Assembly (NCBI RefSeq): GCF_964204865.1 | Contig: NC_135255.1 | Span: 9,577,135 to 9,641,134, forward strand | From: Styela clava | Taxonomy: Eukaryota; Chordata; Ascidiacea; Stolidobranchia; Styelidae | Reading direction: 5' to 3' | DNA: 64,000 bases | Part shown: one piece after another, positions 53,495 to 64,000 of the stretch | How positions within the stretch are numbered: the stretch's first letter is position 1 | Layout of the letters: every line of letters starts with the position of its first letter | Notes under the pieces: generated by a model | What the model saw: the letters and a program-made list of their open reading frames with translations, nothing else | What the model was told of the DNA's origin: nothing | The model's database searches: none | Made by a program: the position numbers and the translations under genes

Positions 53495-53580
53495 CTGCGG
53501 TGTGGCGAATAAACCCGCTCGCCACCGCACCTCTGATTACTCTGCGTGGGTTCGCAAAATCACATGCGGGGTTAATTATG
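53495..53580 (+). repeat. Diverged tRNA-derived SINE head
   Basis: GCGGTGTGGCGAATAA and CCACCGCACCTCTGATTACT, then CTGCGTGGGTTCGCA, match the SINE head at 38250-38340, but box B is lost. Confidence 0.5.
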
Positions 53581-54160
53581 TGCGTTTTCGAATAAGAAAC
53601 AATAACACATTTATGATAAATACAATATGTAAAATATTGAATCATATTTTAGTTATGTTTAACACAATCCTGTTAATATTCGCGGCACACCATTTGGGAA
53701 CCGCTGTTTTAGACAATTTTTGCGGTCAAGTGTAGCTTGCTGACGTGCTGTTCGGTTTGCTATCTTTTCGTCAAAACTTTGTCTTCCGAGGGGTTTCAGC
53801 AGCAATCAAAATAAATTCCGATCAGTAGGCCTACTTTTAAATAGTAGGTAGGTGATTAATATAAATAAAAAGAATGGTTTACTTTAACCCAAAAGGACTT
53901 TGGGGGTATAGTCACTTTGGTTTAACACAGTCTGTTAGCGCCAACTTGTGATAACAATCTCAAAATGAGCATCAAAAATTTTGCAATGATAGAGTGTAAA
54001 CAGATTTTTGAGGATCAAGAAGACATTCCTTGACCATGCAGACAATTAGGAATTATATGAAATACCTAAAAAAACAGTTAGAAGGATATTCATCTTTTTA
54101 AGCAGTTTTTATAACTTATCCATTTATAAGCTTATTTATTCACTGAACTAAACTTTAGCT

Positions 54161-54564
54161 CAGTGCTCTTCAACCGGGTATACGATATACCCAAGTGTAT
54201 ACCGGACCATGAGTTGGGTATACAACTGATAAAGGGTAAACGAAGGGTGTACACCCGACATGAGCACATTGTTACATCACAAATTGTATAGATAATGCGG
54301 TCACGTGTCGGTGATTTCGGCTGCCATGCACTTCGTTTGATTTACGTTATACATTATTGCCATTGACGTCAAGGACGTCAGTCAAATTTTTAACTTGCGA
54401 ACACTAGCCTATTAGATTGCATGATGATATTGCAGTACAATATGTGCTTAAAATTTAATGTTTATTCGAGCCATAAATAAACATTGGTATTTGTAGGGTA
54501 TACAAAGCTCTTGAAATATTGTAAAAGGTATACCGCAATAAAAAAAAAAGGTTGACGAACACTG
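54161..54564. mobile_element. hAT-type MITE, 404 bp
   Basis: The ends are CAGTGCTCTTCAACC and GGTTGACGAACACTG. Flanks CTTTAGCT (54153-54160) and CGTTAGCT (54565-54572) match at six of eight positions. Subterminal GGTATAC/GTATACC blocks are repeated. No coding capacity. Confidence 0.75.
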
Positions 54565-54776
54565 CGTTAGCTATTACAGAAAAACCCCATGTAACGTAAT
54601 GATCCCATTTCGAGAATCTATTTGTAACTGTATTTGAACGAGTGAAAGAGAATGGCGGAAAACGACGAAACTGACGCAAAATATATAAATTGCCATTCAA
54701 AAAACGACAAATATGTATTTTTTAAAATCGACTCGGAAAAAACAAGAGTGAAATATAAAACCCTGCTAAATTGAAT

Positions 54777-56349
54777 CTATGTAATAAATGTCTCTGGTCC
54801 GTCATCAAATTTTAGAATGTATTGTTGACTAAATGCCATCAATCCACCAGCGAACACCACTAAGAATAATAAAATAAAGTCAATAATAGAAATGTACACG
54901 AGCAAGTAATTTGAGCTGAACGTGCAATACAATGTAGTTAACTTGATCAGTCCAAAAATAGCTAAGATTCCAATGCAGACGTAAATAATTTTGTTCACTT
55001 TTCCACGCTTTTTTTGTGCAATTCTGCATGAAATTACAGCTGAAATATAAACAACAACTATTATATCGAGTTGATATATATATATTTATATGTATCATGC
55101 ATTGCTGATAATGAGATTTATATTCGAGACACAGATATGACCTTAAGTGGTCAGTTAAAATAATAAAGGTTTCATCAAATAATATTGTAAGAAATTAAAT
55201 TTTTCATTATTGTGAATTTATGTTATTTAACAAATAACGTGAAACATTGTTTCCTTGATTTGAATGGATTGTACGCGATTAACAAAATGTGCCAGTAATA
55301 GCCCTTTTCATTGAACTGCAAACAGTTTTCATAACTCAGAGTCGGGTTCGTAATCGAGGATAAATTAATCCGCCTTGGGGGTAAGTTTTGGAGGCAAGAA
55401 ATTCACATTTTTCATTTTCCCGACTACAAAAATAGGCTCAACGATTTCATTGCATCATTTGCGGTGGTGATAACATAAAAAGAAAATGAGAAATAATTTC
55501 TCTTTTGGAATTTGGCATGGTGTAAACTTCAAGGTTATGAAATTCTGCTTTGGATTGTCAGTCAGTCAGTAGTTTATTACTTATCGATTTTAATCGGTAA
55601 GTATGTTGAGAGGTATTTGTCTGTCTGTTTGTCTGTTAGATGCACGCGATATCTCACGAAAGCGAGATTGGATCTGCTGCAGATTTTGCATGTGCATTCA
55701 TCATATCTCGTACCAGAAGCCCTTGATTTTGGGCGAATTATGTCGTATAATTAGCGAGTTATCAATTAATTAGTGATGGGACACAAAGTGTCACTATGGA
55801 GTAAGAGCGCTGTTTTGGGGGAACCCTAACTTTCGATCGATAAGTCTCCGGTCTCTGACTGATATTCTCGGTTTATCTGTCGAACATATTGGATTTAGGA
55901 TTAACATATTTATACCGAATGAGAGAAAAGCCGATAAGATGGCTTAAGCATATGGCGGGCCATGGCCTTTTGTCCGGTTACTAGTTCATGTCAGATATGG
56001 GATTAGTTTGACGGGTATTTGTATTCAGATGCAGCATGAGACGTCAATTATTTGGCTGTAACTTGCGTTTTAACATTAAGCTCAATGTATTAATACAATG
56101 AGACCTACCTGCTATCGTAACAACTGTGATAAAAGCGTTCGCTGTTATCGTCCAATCTTCGTAGTCCTTATAAAGATGAAAATCTTTCAAATTCTTCATA
56201 ATTTGTAATCGAAGGTTCAGGAGGCACATCAGAATAGCCCCCACAAAAATGATTTCGAATTGAGAAACCCAAGCTGTTTCTTGGGGTATGGTTCTATTGC
56301 CTATGTTAATTATCGTTACATTTTTGTTCCTGCTATTTTTTCTTAGCAT
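54777..56349 (-). CDS. Unidentified four-transmembrane protein, two exons
   Basis: Exon 1 is 56109-56349 (donor GTAGGT) and exon 2 is 54777-55039 (acceptor TTATATTTCAG). Phase 1 joins them to 167 residues ending at a stop. Four hydrophobic segments are evident: about residues 29-45 (FEIIFVGAILMCLLNL), 67-85 (TANAFITVVTIAAVIS), 96-116 (YVCIGILAIFGLIKL) and 123-150 (LLVYISIIDFILLFLVVF). A basic loop (RIAQKKRGK) lies between the second and third. The size and four-helix layout recall MARVEL-type or tetraspan proteins, but I see no diagnostic motif, so the family is unassigned. An NRT and an NVT sequon lie in the N-terminus. Intron 1 contains one copy of the interspersed repeat and a truncated SINE. 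Confidence 0.6.
55563..55795 (+). repeat. Interspersed repeat, copy 2 (partner of 3530-3720)
   Basis: This is the inverted partner of 3530-3720, better preserved. It contains CTGTCTGTTTGTCTGTTAG, GATATCTCACGAAAGCGAG and AATTAGTGATGGGACAC. Located in the intron of the four-transmembrane protein gene. Confidence 0.65.
55889..56040 (-). repeat. Truncated tRNA-derived SINE (body only)
   Basis: It shares TTAACATATTTATACC, AAGCCGATAAGATGGCTTA and GGCCTTTTGTCCGGTTAC with the full SINE at 38008-38340. The tRNA head is missing, a typical 5' truncation. Confidence 0.7.
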
Positions 56350-56510
56350 TTTTCTAGAAGGTAAAAAATTGAAGTGTTGTGACCAAATAGAATACGACTT
56401 TTCATATTTTCCAGGTCTCTCTCTTTCGGTTAACTACTCCCTTTCAAAAATAGTCTGAACGAACGGGCCTTGATTGGTGGTAGGCCCCGTGACCCTACAA
56501 CATCATCACG

Positions 56511-56604
56511 CGATAATAAATAAAGCACAACCGGTGTTAGCAAAACGGTATAATTTGCCAATTATATAGTTTTGCTAACACCGGTTGTGCTTTATTTACT
56601 ATCG
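56511..56604. repeat. 36-bp inverted repeat with 22-bp loop (one mismatch)
   Basis: The left arm (56511-56546) contains AAGCACAACCGGTGTTAGC. The right arm (56569-56604) is its reverse complement with a single mismatch; the inner 30 bp of the arms are perfect. As RNA it would form a near-perfect hairpin. Confidence 0.95.
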
Positions 56605-57151
56605 ATATGAACACACCTGTTGGCAATCACGCGCTATCGGGCGGCGACGGAAGAGTCTTGCAGGCAGTGCCGGTAACCAACAGGGCCGTGCATTTTTATA
56701 TGTGTTAACAAAGCCATGCCAGTCATATAAGTCTGGTATATCAGTGACGTAATAGTATAACCATATCTTACACTCTATTGTGAAGTCATTATTACATAAA
56801 ATGCAACTGTTCAAGTTGTTGGATACGAAATAGACTTATCGTTCGTTTTGTTGTTAACTTTGTTGCAGTTATCGTTTTTGTTGTTGTGAGAAACGTTTTT
56901 CTTCCCGAATACTAATATAATGAACTAGCCATTTCAAATTGTCACTACTCATAGAGTCGTTAAAACGCTATTACGAGTGCTTCAAATTTCGTCCGAGTCA
57001 TATTTCATATTGGACCCGTTATTTTATTCAATATTTTGCTGTTTTATTAGTTAGAAGAGAACATTTTTAAGCTCTTCAGCAAACTCAAGTGTTTTAAACT
57101 AAAACTTCATATCCAAATATCTGATCGCTACTCGTTTGTTTAAGACAATGT

Positions 57152-57155
<4 letters not shown>

Positions 57156-57200
<45 letters not shown>
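57156..57200. repeat. (AT)n microsatellite
   Basis: About 22 uninterrupted AT units. Confidence 0.95.
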
Positions 57201-57202
<2 letters not shown>

Positions 57203-57691
57203 AAATTTATTCGCCTGTTCGTAGAGACGAAAATCTATAAGATTGGTAGACTTATAAAATATGTTGATTCATTTTTGAACTTATTTTGCATTATCACGAT
57301 CCCAACACAACAGTTATCGTTATCGTCAACAGTTAGAGTTATCGTAGCCACAGACAGAGCGAGTCAATAAGGGCGATTTATGAATAAATTGAACACCGAG
57401 CCATGGCCATCGTAGAGTGTCTTGCTAGTGTAGGAAATCAAGCCAATAGAGTGCATTCAAATCCTATGAGATGTTCGTATATATTCAATACGAACAGGTA
57501 ATAACAAACCTATAAAAAATTAGAATTGACGTCAATTAGAACACGTAATTGAATGAAAAATATTATTTTGTATTTAAGATAGCTAAAATAGGGCAAGCTA
57601 TCACATTTATCTTGTATAAAGGTTGTTGCGTTGTTTTTATACACATGTGGGTTACATTTAATTATTAAATGTCTATGATCTGAATGTCCCG

Positions 57692-59918
57692 TTATATCTT
57701 TGGTCGCAACTTCATGACGGTTTTTTTCATCGAGTACTGCCCGTTGTGGGGCCATTTTTCCCACTCTACTCCATTCTCAGAACCGCTATATGCTCCACCC
57801 ACGTGGTATTGTCCATTCAAATTGGAATGATCACAAGCATTAAACCACCATCCACCACCGTGAACTGAAGCGCAATTACTCGAATGTTGATCATTGTCCT
57901 GATCCGCAGTTGAAAATTTGTTCTTATTATGGTACGACAAGCTGTCACCTGCTGTTCCCGAAAAACCACCGACAGACAGGCGATATTTTGTTTCAGCACT
58001 CCCAAGAGCGAAAGATCTATAAAGCAAGCGTTGAGGATGTTAAAAAATAAAAATATTAAAAGTGTAAAAATTTAATGAATATTTAATAGCTATTCTAAAA
58101 AAACAATCCGCTAACGTGCAAATATAAGGCAGGCATAGATCGAATGAACAGTCGTGTCTAAGATATTTGGCCTGTAAGCGGTAACATCTGGTTGGATTTA
58201 TGTTCGATATTGACAATCATCTAAGAATTAGCAAAAAACGAAAAATATAGATAGATTTGTCATATATTACGCAGACAACTGCTTTACGGGTTTTCTGACT
58301 GGTTTTATCAGCAAGAAGTAATGGGAATGACTTACCCATATTCGGCATATCTAGTTTGTCCGGCCCAGTCGGTCAACTCTATTTTTAAAACGTAATTTGC
58401 AGTTTGTGTTAATTTGCGAATGGCTTCCAGACCTTCAAGAGCAACAAAGTAAATTAAAAAAACTCTGTCTTTGCCAATTTTATTATTTTAATTGAGATAT
58501 ATATATATATAATTTAGATTTCTGAGATCCTGAAATCCGAAATTACAAGACTATGATAAATTTGCAAAAACGCTATATTCCGACCCAAATATCTTCATGT
58601 GTACAACTAACTATTTATTCTTCTGCTCGTGTGATAATATCATGTTGAGTTGTTAAAAATAATTTAAATCCTTTACCTAACCAGAATTCTCCACTTCTAT
58701 TTCCAAATCCTGCGACATAGTCCGCCCAATTCCTATTAAAATCTACCGAACCGTCTTGTCTTCTTTGAATTACCTAAAAATTGGTTGTTATTGAAATTTA
58801 TCAGAATATTTTTATCTGACTTTATGCCGAAAATCAATGGGTTACATGATAGATCAAATTATTTCATAATATTTTTAATGACTTTCACTCTCTCCGATTG
58901 AAGAGGAGCAACTTGTATAGATTTTAAATATATATATATTATATATATAATTTAAAACGTTCACTCCCGCCGTTTTGAAAGTGTGAAGAGGAGTAATATG
59001 CTACCATACATTAGGTATTTAGCATTACGGTATCTATTACAATTACTATATACAGATATGCTATAATATATAAGCCGAGAAAATTTGAATATGTCCTCAC
59101 CGTCCACTTGTTACCATCAGTGGAAATATCGCAATAAACTTCGTACTTGTTTATATTAGGAAAGATATCAACAACTCCACCATTGTTGTTCCAAGTTTTT
59201 GCCTCTTCATTTGACACCTCGCTGCAGTCGTGGTGCAGGTGCTTGTCTAGCTCTGTTACATTGTAAAATAGATGTTCCATGTTATATATTTTGTCAAAAA
59301 TCCGATATATTAATTAAAAAGCAGATACGAATTTTCAAATAAAACTATAATTTGAAATATAAACAAACCATATTTAAATTCTTCTTTTGCAACTTTTTCA
59401 TTTAGCATTGCGTCATATTTTGATAATTTTGCATCAATTCGATCTTCTATCTCTGGAGTTATGAAATATATTTATGTAAAAACTTGGCATCCGAAGGAGA
59501 AATACCGTATATTGGGTTGACAAAAGTTTTGTCTTCAAAGGAATTTCGTTCCCAACTTCAGCTATCAACTGCATGATAACTAGAATTTAATTAAAATACC
59601 AAACAAACGCAAACAAAAATCAGTCATATCTTTTTTACACAAGTTAGACAAAGTTATAAGATCACCTCGATACTTTTTTTCTATTTTCTCTTCAATGGCA
59701 GTGTAGTTTACCACAGCAGGATGTCCTCGATCACCCTTTATGCCTTGCGGTCCTGCTTTTCCGACCCTTGGTAGCTGAAACGAAGGTTCTATTTGGTCTG
59801 TACTTTGTTGGAAGCAAAACTGATTGACTTGTGAACAAAATTCACCTGCTGTCCGACAAATATTGCCATTTACTACGGCAAATATCCCCCAAAGGATCGC
59901 CGCAAACCGAAGTAGCAT
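57692..59918 (-). CDS. Secreted ficolin-like protein: short collagen stub plus fibrinogen C-terminal domain, six exons
   Basis: Exons 59666-59918, 59369-59452, 59101-59252, 58677-58773, 58336-58432 and 57692-58016 (TAA) join in phase into 335 residues. A signal peptide ([15 protein letters not shown]) is followed by a Cys-containing segment, only five collagen Gly-X-Y triplets ([15 protein letters not shown]), a charged coiled-coil-like stretch with a possible sequon (NYT), and a fibrinogen C-terminal domain. Domain features seen: [36 protein letters not shown], the calcium-site DQDND, and [22 protein letters not shown] with the second disulphide pair, ending TVMKLRP. Ficolins recognise acetylated sugars and activate lectin-complement; ascidians have several. 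The short collagen region makes a true ficolin uncertain. A damaged copy of the last exon lies at 60637-60830. Confidence 0.88.
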
Positions 59919-60636
59919 AATGACACAGTATGTTTCTGTAGAGATTTATATTTTCCTGAACCTCATAGAAATATTACAATTGATAAGAAATAAAGCGTAT
60001 CCGCGTAGATAGAAATCATCAGGATTTTTGGAATTAAAAGATAAATAAAATAATCAAATATGAATCCTCACCGAACCCACTCACAATTAGTATATATATA
60101 TACGTAATAAATATGTACCGTATTTTAGTATTTTACAGGCCATAAGTCGCACTTCAAATCCTTTTTTTATTTTCAAAAATCATGCGCCCTATAATCCAGT
60201 CTGTCTAACTAATGTATGGTCTGGCAATTCTCAACGTTTCCACGGTCTTGTCAGCCGAATTTAATTAAGACAACTTTTAAACTAAACGTGCAGATTTAAG
60301 TTGATTTAAGACATCCGGTTACTTCGAAAATGAAAATGAGGATCAATCGATTTTAAACTTTTTCATGACCTCGTCAGCCAAATTTAATACAACGTTCAAA
60401 CTAAACGTGCAGATTTGAGTTCAAAATAAAGATTTTTGTAACAACACCGACAGTTTTATTATTATTTTCTACTGTTCTTAATTTGGCGATTTCAATGAAG
60501 ACGAATAAGATTTTCAAATTAATCTATCGGAAAAATAAATCTAAAATCTACCTATTTTATTGAATAATATAAATCAAAAATTCATCGAATCGGTTGGGAT
60601 AATCATGAGCGCAACAGACAGTTTCTCTGGTATCAC
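59919..60636. other. Upstream region of the ficolin-like gene with repeats
   Basis: The promoter of the ficolin-like gene should be at the left. TACCGTATTTTAG followed by GGCCATAAGTCGCAC at about 60117-60160 and GCGCCCTATAATCC at about 60185 resemble DNA-transposon ends found in many animal genomes. A block around AAACTAAACGTGCAGATTT is duplicated at about 60275-60300 and 60393-60420. Confidence 0.4.
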
Positions 60637-60830
60637 TTGTCACGAATCATTGTTGTGTCGCTGATTACGGCTCGTTGTGGGGCCATTTTCCCCACTCTGC
60701 TTAAATCTCAGGACCGCTTTATTCTCCTCTTACGTGGTACTGCCCATTCAAATTGGAAAGGTCAAGCACCATCCGCCACCGTGACTTATCTGAGCAACGC
60801 TATTGCCTACTCGGAAAATGTTGCTGGTTT
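60637..60830 (-). pseudogene. Broken copy of a fibrinogen-domain terminal exon
   Basis: It aligns in the same orientation with 57710-57890, the last exon of the ficolin-like gene. Shared blocks include CGTTGTGGGGCCATTTT, CCCATTCAAATTGGAA and CACCATCCGCCACCGTGA. About 15 bases encoding the region around the second disulphide are missing, and other indels and stops break the frame. It lies less than 1 kb upstream of the parent gene, so it is a decayed tandem duplicate fragment. Confidence 0.8.
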
Positions 60831-61494
60831 TACTATAAATCACTGGCTAAAGATCGGCAAAAACTCCTCGTGGACCGCACGTATAAATAAATTTCGATAC
60901 AATTTGCAGCTTAATTTAACGTAGACGAAACTGTTTAACAGTAATCATGGCAAACAATTCTATCAACTCTATTTTGTTACTCAGACGCTATAAGTACATT
61001 GATAATGTAATGAATGAGAAATATAGTACCTTGATATAAGGCTTTATTCAACTTAAATTTGAAGCACTCTTTAGAATGAATCTAAAGTAAAATATAACAC
61101 AAGTAAATGTTATTAAACAAGAAAACAAAAACGTATCGAATTGCTGATTCTAACAGCAAGCGGCTCAATAGTTAAATGAATAAAGTTGAAAGAATTAACA
61201 CACTACATCTACAGCACAGCAATGATTGGTGTCTGATTTAAAACGCCACAGCAATCATCGCTTGACTGCAGCTGTATAAACAGATAGATACATTGAGTTG
61301 CATTTCCAAGTTATCACAGATAACAGCACCCATGCAATTTTAAAAACCTTTACCTTTACCTTTACCTAAATGATTCTTGCCAATGAAATCATGTTTGTAA
61401 TTTCTGGCGCAAGTTTTTGCTAACTTCAATGAATTGATATTGCTTTCTTGATAGCTCTTGTCGGGGCACGATTTTTTGTTTGCAACATTATAAA

Positions 61495-63503
61495 TACCGT
61501 TTTTGCTCGTTTTATAGCCCGGGCCCATATTTTTTCAACCAACTCACTAACCGGGGCCTTATTCAAACCTGCCCTTATTCAAGCATGGGCGCTTGTTATT
61601 TTCGATCGTTACAATAAATAATAGATAAAGTTTTGCGACGCCCTATCAATGTTGAAACGAGACACTTGGGCGTCGCGACGCCCAGTTTGAGAACCATGGT
61701 GTTAAGTAATCAGCCGCGCAGCCAGGACTTTCAAAAGGGTGGGGTTTCAAAATCGGATATTCCAATTACCGTGTGTAAGTACGTGCTCGTTAAAAGAGTC
61801 GCCTTTTCAGCGTATAATGATTTTTCTGTTGCTTAAATTATTCAATCCATGACAACTACGAATTTCGAAAATGTCCTCATATATATATTAATTTAATTGT
61901 GTCCAATGTAACTAGCGTTTGCGACTTCTCACGTCAAAATAAAAATATTATTCCTCTAAAATACCATGGCTATCTGTGAACATAAAAATATGAGATAAGC
62001 TGACTGATGTATTCAATTTTAATACGTAATTTTGCAATCTTGCGAACTCGTTATAGCCGATAGAAAAATCTTAATATCTGTTATAAAATCCGTGTAGTAC
62101 AAATTTACTTCATACAATGAAAATACATATAAAGTAGGTTATATCAGTAAATCAAATACACATATTCACCCGCCTTCACCGCCTCGAAATCCACGTCAAA
62201 CCGTCGCAGCGGTAACACCACTTGTTGAAAGAGCCGATTTTTTTTAACGAAAAATGAATTTTCTGTTGTGCAAAGTAATCAATCCATGACCGGTACGGGC
62301 ATATTTAAAATGTCTTGCTTTATTAATTTAATTGTCATCAATTTAAACTGTGGTTGTGTCGACAAAACAAGAGCCACTCTAAACCACCACGGCATTCCGC
62401 GGGCATAAAAATGTGTGATAAACTGCCCGATTATATATTGTTTTGATCCGTATTTTTGCTTTTTTGCAAATTCCACAAATTGTGTACTTGTAACACTGAC
62501 TCCTTTCAATCCCAATGCTGCCACTCCGATTATTTTTAAAGATAAAACGTTCTGAAAAATCCGTAATTCTGCTTTAAAATCTCACGGATAAATTTTATTT
62601 CAGTACAATAAATTTTGTTCGAATGTACTTTATAGAAAATTTATCTTATACATCATCACAAACCGGGAAAAGTCGCGTTCTCAACCTTGTTTAATGTTAA
62701 CACGAACATTTGCGACAACAATTTTAAAGTAATGGATAACGAGGTAAATCCCGCTCACAATTCATCGTGTTTCGATTCTAGTGACGATATGTTCTAAACG
62801 CGGAGCGAACACAATGTATGCCATAGGCAGACGAAATTTTACGATTTTCAATGCCTAGAAAAGCGTTTTTAGACTGTCGCGGGCCTCAACAACACTTGTT
62901 TACGGTTTTATTTTCAGTATTTAATATTGCCGCTTCTCAATCGAACAATTTAGGTCGTGGATTTATTCATTGATTTGTCTTTAGTTTAGAATCTCGCCGC
63001 CGATGAACGTATAATAAGTCTCACCGGATGCACAATTCCGTGCGAGTAACAAATAAAATATATAATTGTAATCGTGGTACAAATTTGTGATTTAGAGACA
63101 ATAAACGTCAACGTAAAGGCGTTTATGGCCTAAATACACGTCACAACGATGAAAACATTCGGCGGTTTTAGCAAAAGGCAATCGTACGTTGGCAAAAACA
63201 GCGTTTTTTCCCCGAGTCGAGGGCTGAATTACCATCAATAATTGCGTTTATTTGTCATCCAGGTCTGGGAGCCATTCACAAATTAACAAAAACTGCAAAT
63301 TACATTTCGAAAATTCAACAATTCAACAGCGTTGTGACAAAGGCGCTTCTTATTTCCTATTGTTCTCTACCGCTGAAAAATCAGCTTTTACATCGGGCGG
63401 GTATTCAAGCACCGGCCCTTATTCATTAATATGTCCTGTTTACACGGGCGGCTATTCAAACGGGCCCCCTAATCAATATCGGGCGTTGAAACGAGCATAG
63501 TTA
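61495..63503. mobile_element. Possible 2 kb relative of the TACCGT MITE (or MITE split by an insertion)
   Basis: The left end TACCGTTTTTGCTCGTTTTA with GCCCGGGCCCATA matches the right end of the MITE at 19257-19644. The right part (about 63295-63503), ending AAACGAGCATAG, matches the MITE's left part, all inverted. About 1.7 kb of unrelated sequence lies between. No intact transposase is seen. A short frame from ATG 62732 (MDNEVNPAH, then DSSDDMF) ends quickly. Confidence 0.5.
61830..62580 (-). repeat. Diverged tandem duplication, units about 420 bp apart
   Basis: Segments at about 61830-62110 and 62255-62580 share blocks such as TTTTTCTGTTG, TCAATCCATGAC, TTAATTTAATTGT and CATAAAAATATGAGATAA. 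The right copy keeps an 81-codon minus-strand open frame (62279-62524, AALGLKGVSVTSTQFVEFAK) that I do not recognise; the left copy has stops in the equivalent frame. Confidence 0.5.
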
Positions 63504-64000
63504 TGTCAACATTCACAGTTTATTGACTAAAATCTGGGAGGGAATCCATAGGAGAGTCGCACGCGAATGGCGGAAGTTGACCTCAGTCGCCTTGTATAAC
63601 CCAAATATGGCATCTCTATATTGTTACCATTCTCGAGAAATACCCTAAAATCCCCGGGGCGTGACTGTGGAGAAAAAGAATTATTTCCCCCCAAAATTAA
63701 ATTATAACCTTTGCCCAACCGTTTCAATGTCTTCAAATTCCGAATGAAGCCTCTCTGAGGCCTGCACTAATAGTCCGGCAGATGAGGGACCTTTTTGGGT
63801 CCAACCTTGTTTTCAGACATAAAGTTTTTTTTATGTGTGATTATTCATCTTGGGGTTATTGCCCATCATTTCTACATGGGTGTGGAGTTTGCAACCTTGA
63901 GCAATTATTTTTACGGCTTGATATTTGTATTAGTGTTTTTCATCAAATCTCTGTACCATAATGGCGCACAACCTGAAACCTATCCTGTTACAATACTATG
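63504..64000. other. Right edge of window, no gene recognised
   Basis: No coding exon, RNA gene or clear transposon end is visible. Confidence 0.4.

Larger units (their letters stand above)
52697..54776. other. Repeat-containing intergenic stretch
   Basis: It contains a diverged tRNA-like SINE head at about 53495-53580, a hAT-like terminus ATTTGGGAACCGCTG at about 53690-53706, and the MITE at 54161-54564. No gene recognised. Confidence 0.4.
56350..57691. other. Intergenic stretch with a long hairpin and an AT microsatellite
   Basis: It lies between the four-transmembrane gene and the 3' end of the ficolin-like gene. The notable structures are the inverted repeat at 56511-56604 and the (AT)n at about 57156-57200. 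Confidence 0.45.

Overview
The window is AT-rich genomic DNA from an animal: multi-exon genes with GT-AG introns, metazoan-specific protein families, a tRNA-derived SINE and many DNA-transposon remnants. A ficolin-like lectin gene, short introns and the particular repeats make an ascidian tunicate my best guess. That assignment is an inference, and another invertebrate is possible. I see no prokaryotic operons, CRISPR array or plasmid features.

Layout, left to right. 1-441 (+): last two exons of a gene with a proline-rich, tyrosine-motif C-terminus. 2451-5877 (+): a seven-exon gene for a divergent class I methyltransferase-like protein. 7820-9005 (+): a two-exon gene for calmodulin-lysine N-methyltransferase (CAMKMT). 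11062-29894 (-): one long gene of about 28 exons, which I identify as the ribosome-biogenesis factor URB2, with several transposons in its introns. 32380-32910 (-): Mediator subunit MED30. 35040-36896 (-): an SLC28 concentrative nucleoside transporter. 37.5-43.9 kb: mostly repeats, including a decayed 2.4 kb hAT transposon carrying a nested second hAT element. 43925-45813 (-): a four-exon PRA1-family gene (ARL6IP5/PRAF3-like). 47337-49448 (-): an intronless GATAD2/p66 coding region (NuRD complex). 51369-51687 (+): a LYRM2-like sequence with a frameshift at its LYR motif. 54777-56349 (-): a two-exon four-transmembrane protein. 57692-59918 (-): a six-exon secreted ficolin/fibrinogen-domain protein. 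60.6-64 kb: a broken fibrinogen exon copy and repeats.

The genes do not form a pathway. They are mostly unrelated housekeeping genes (ribosome assembly, transcription, chromatin, transport, protein methylation) plus one innate-immunity-type lectin. Seven coding regions lie wholly on the minus strand or close together, but there is no sign of operon-like spacing.

The repeat content stands out. There are at least six distinct hAT-type non-autonomous elements, most with visible 8-bp target-site duplications; a TTAA-flanked piggyBac-type element; a TACCGT-ended MITE and a possible 2 kb relative; a tRNA-derived SINE in several copies; and a near-perfect 36-bp inverted repeat. I found no convincing new multi-gene system. 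The best leads are the divergent methyltransferase-like gene, the inverted repeat, an exon-derived inverted duplication in URB2, and the frameshifted LYRM2. All exon boundaries were read by eye from splice signals and reading frame.
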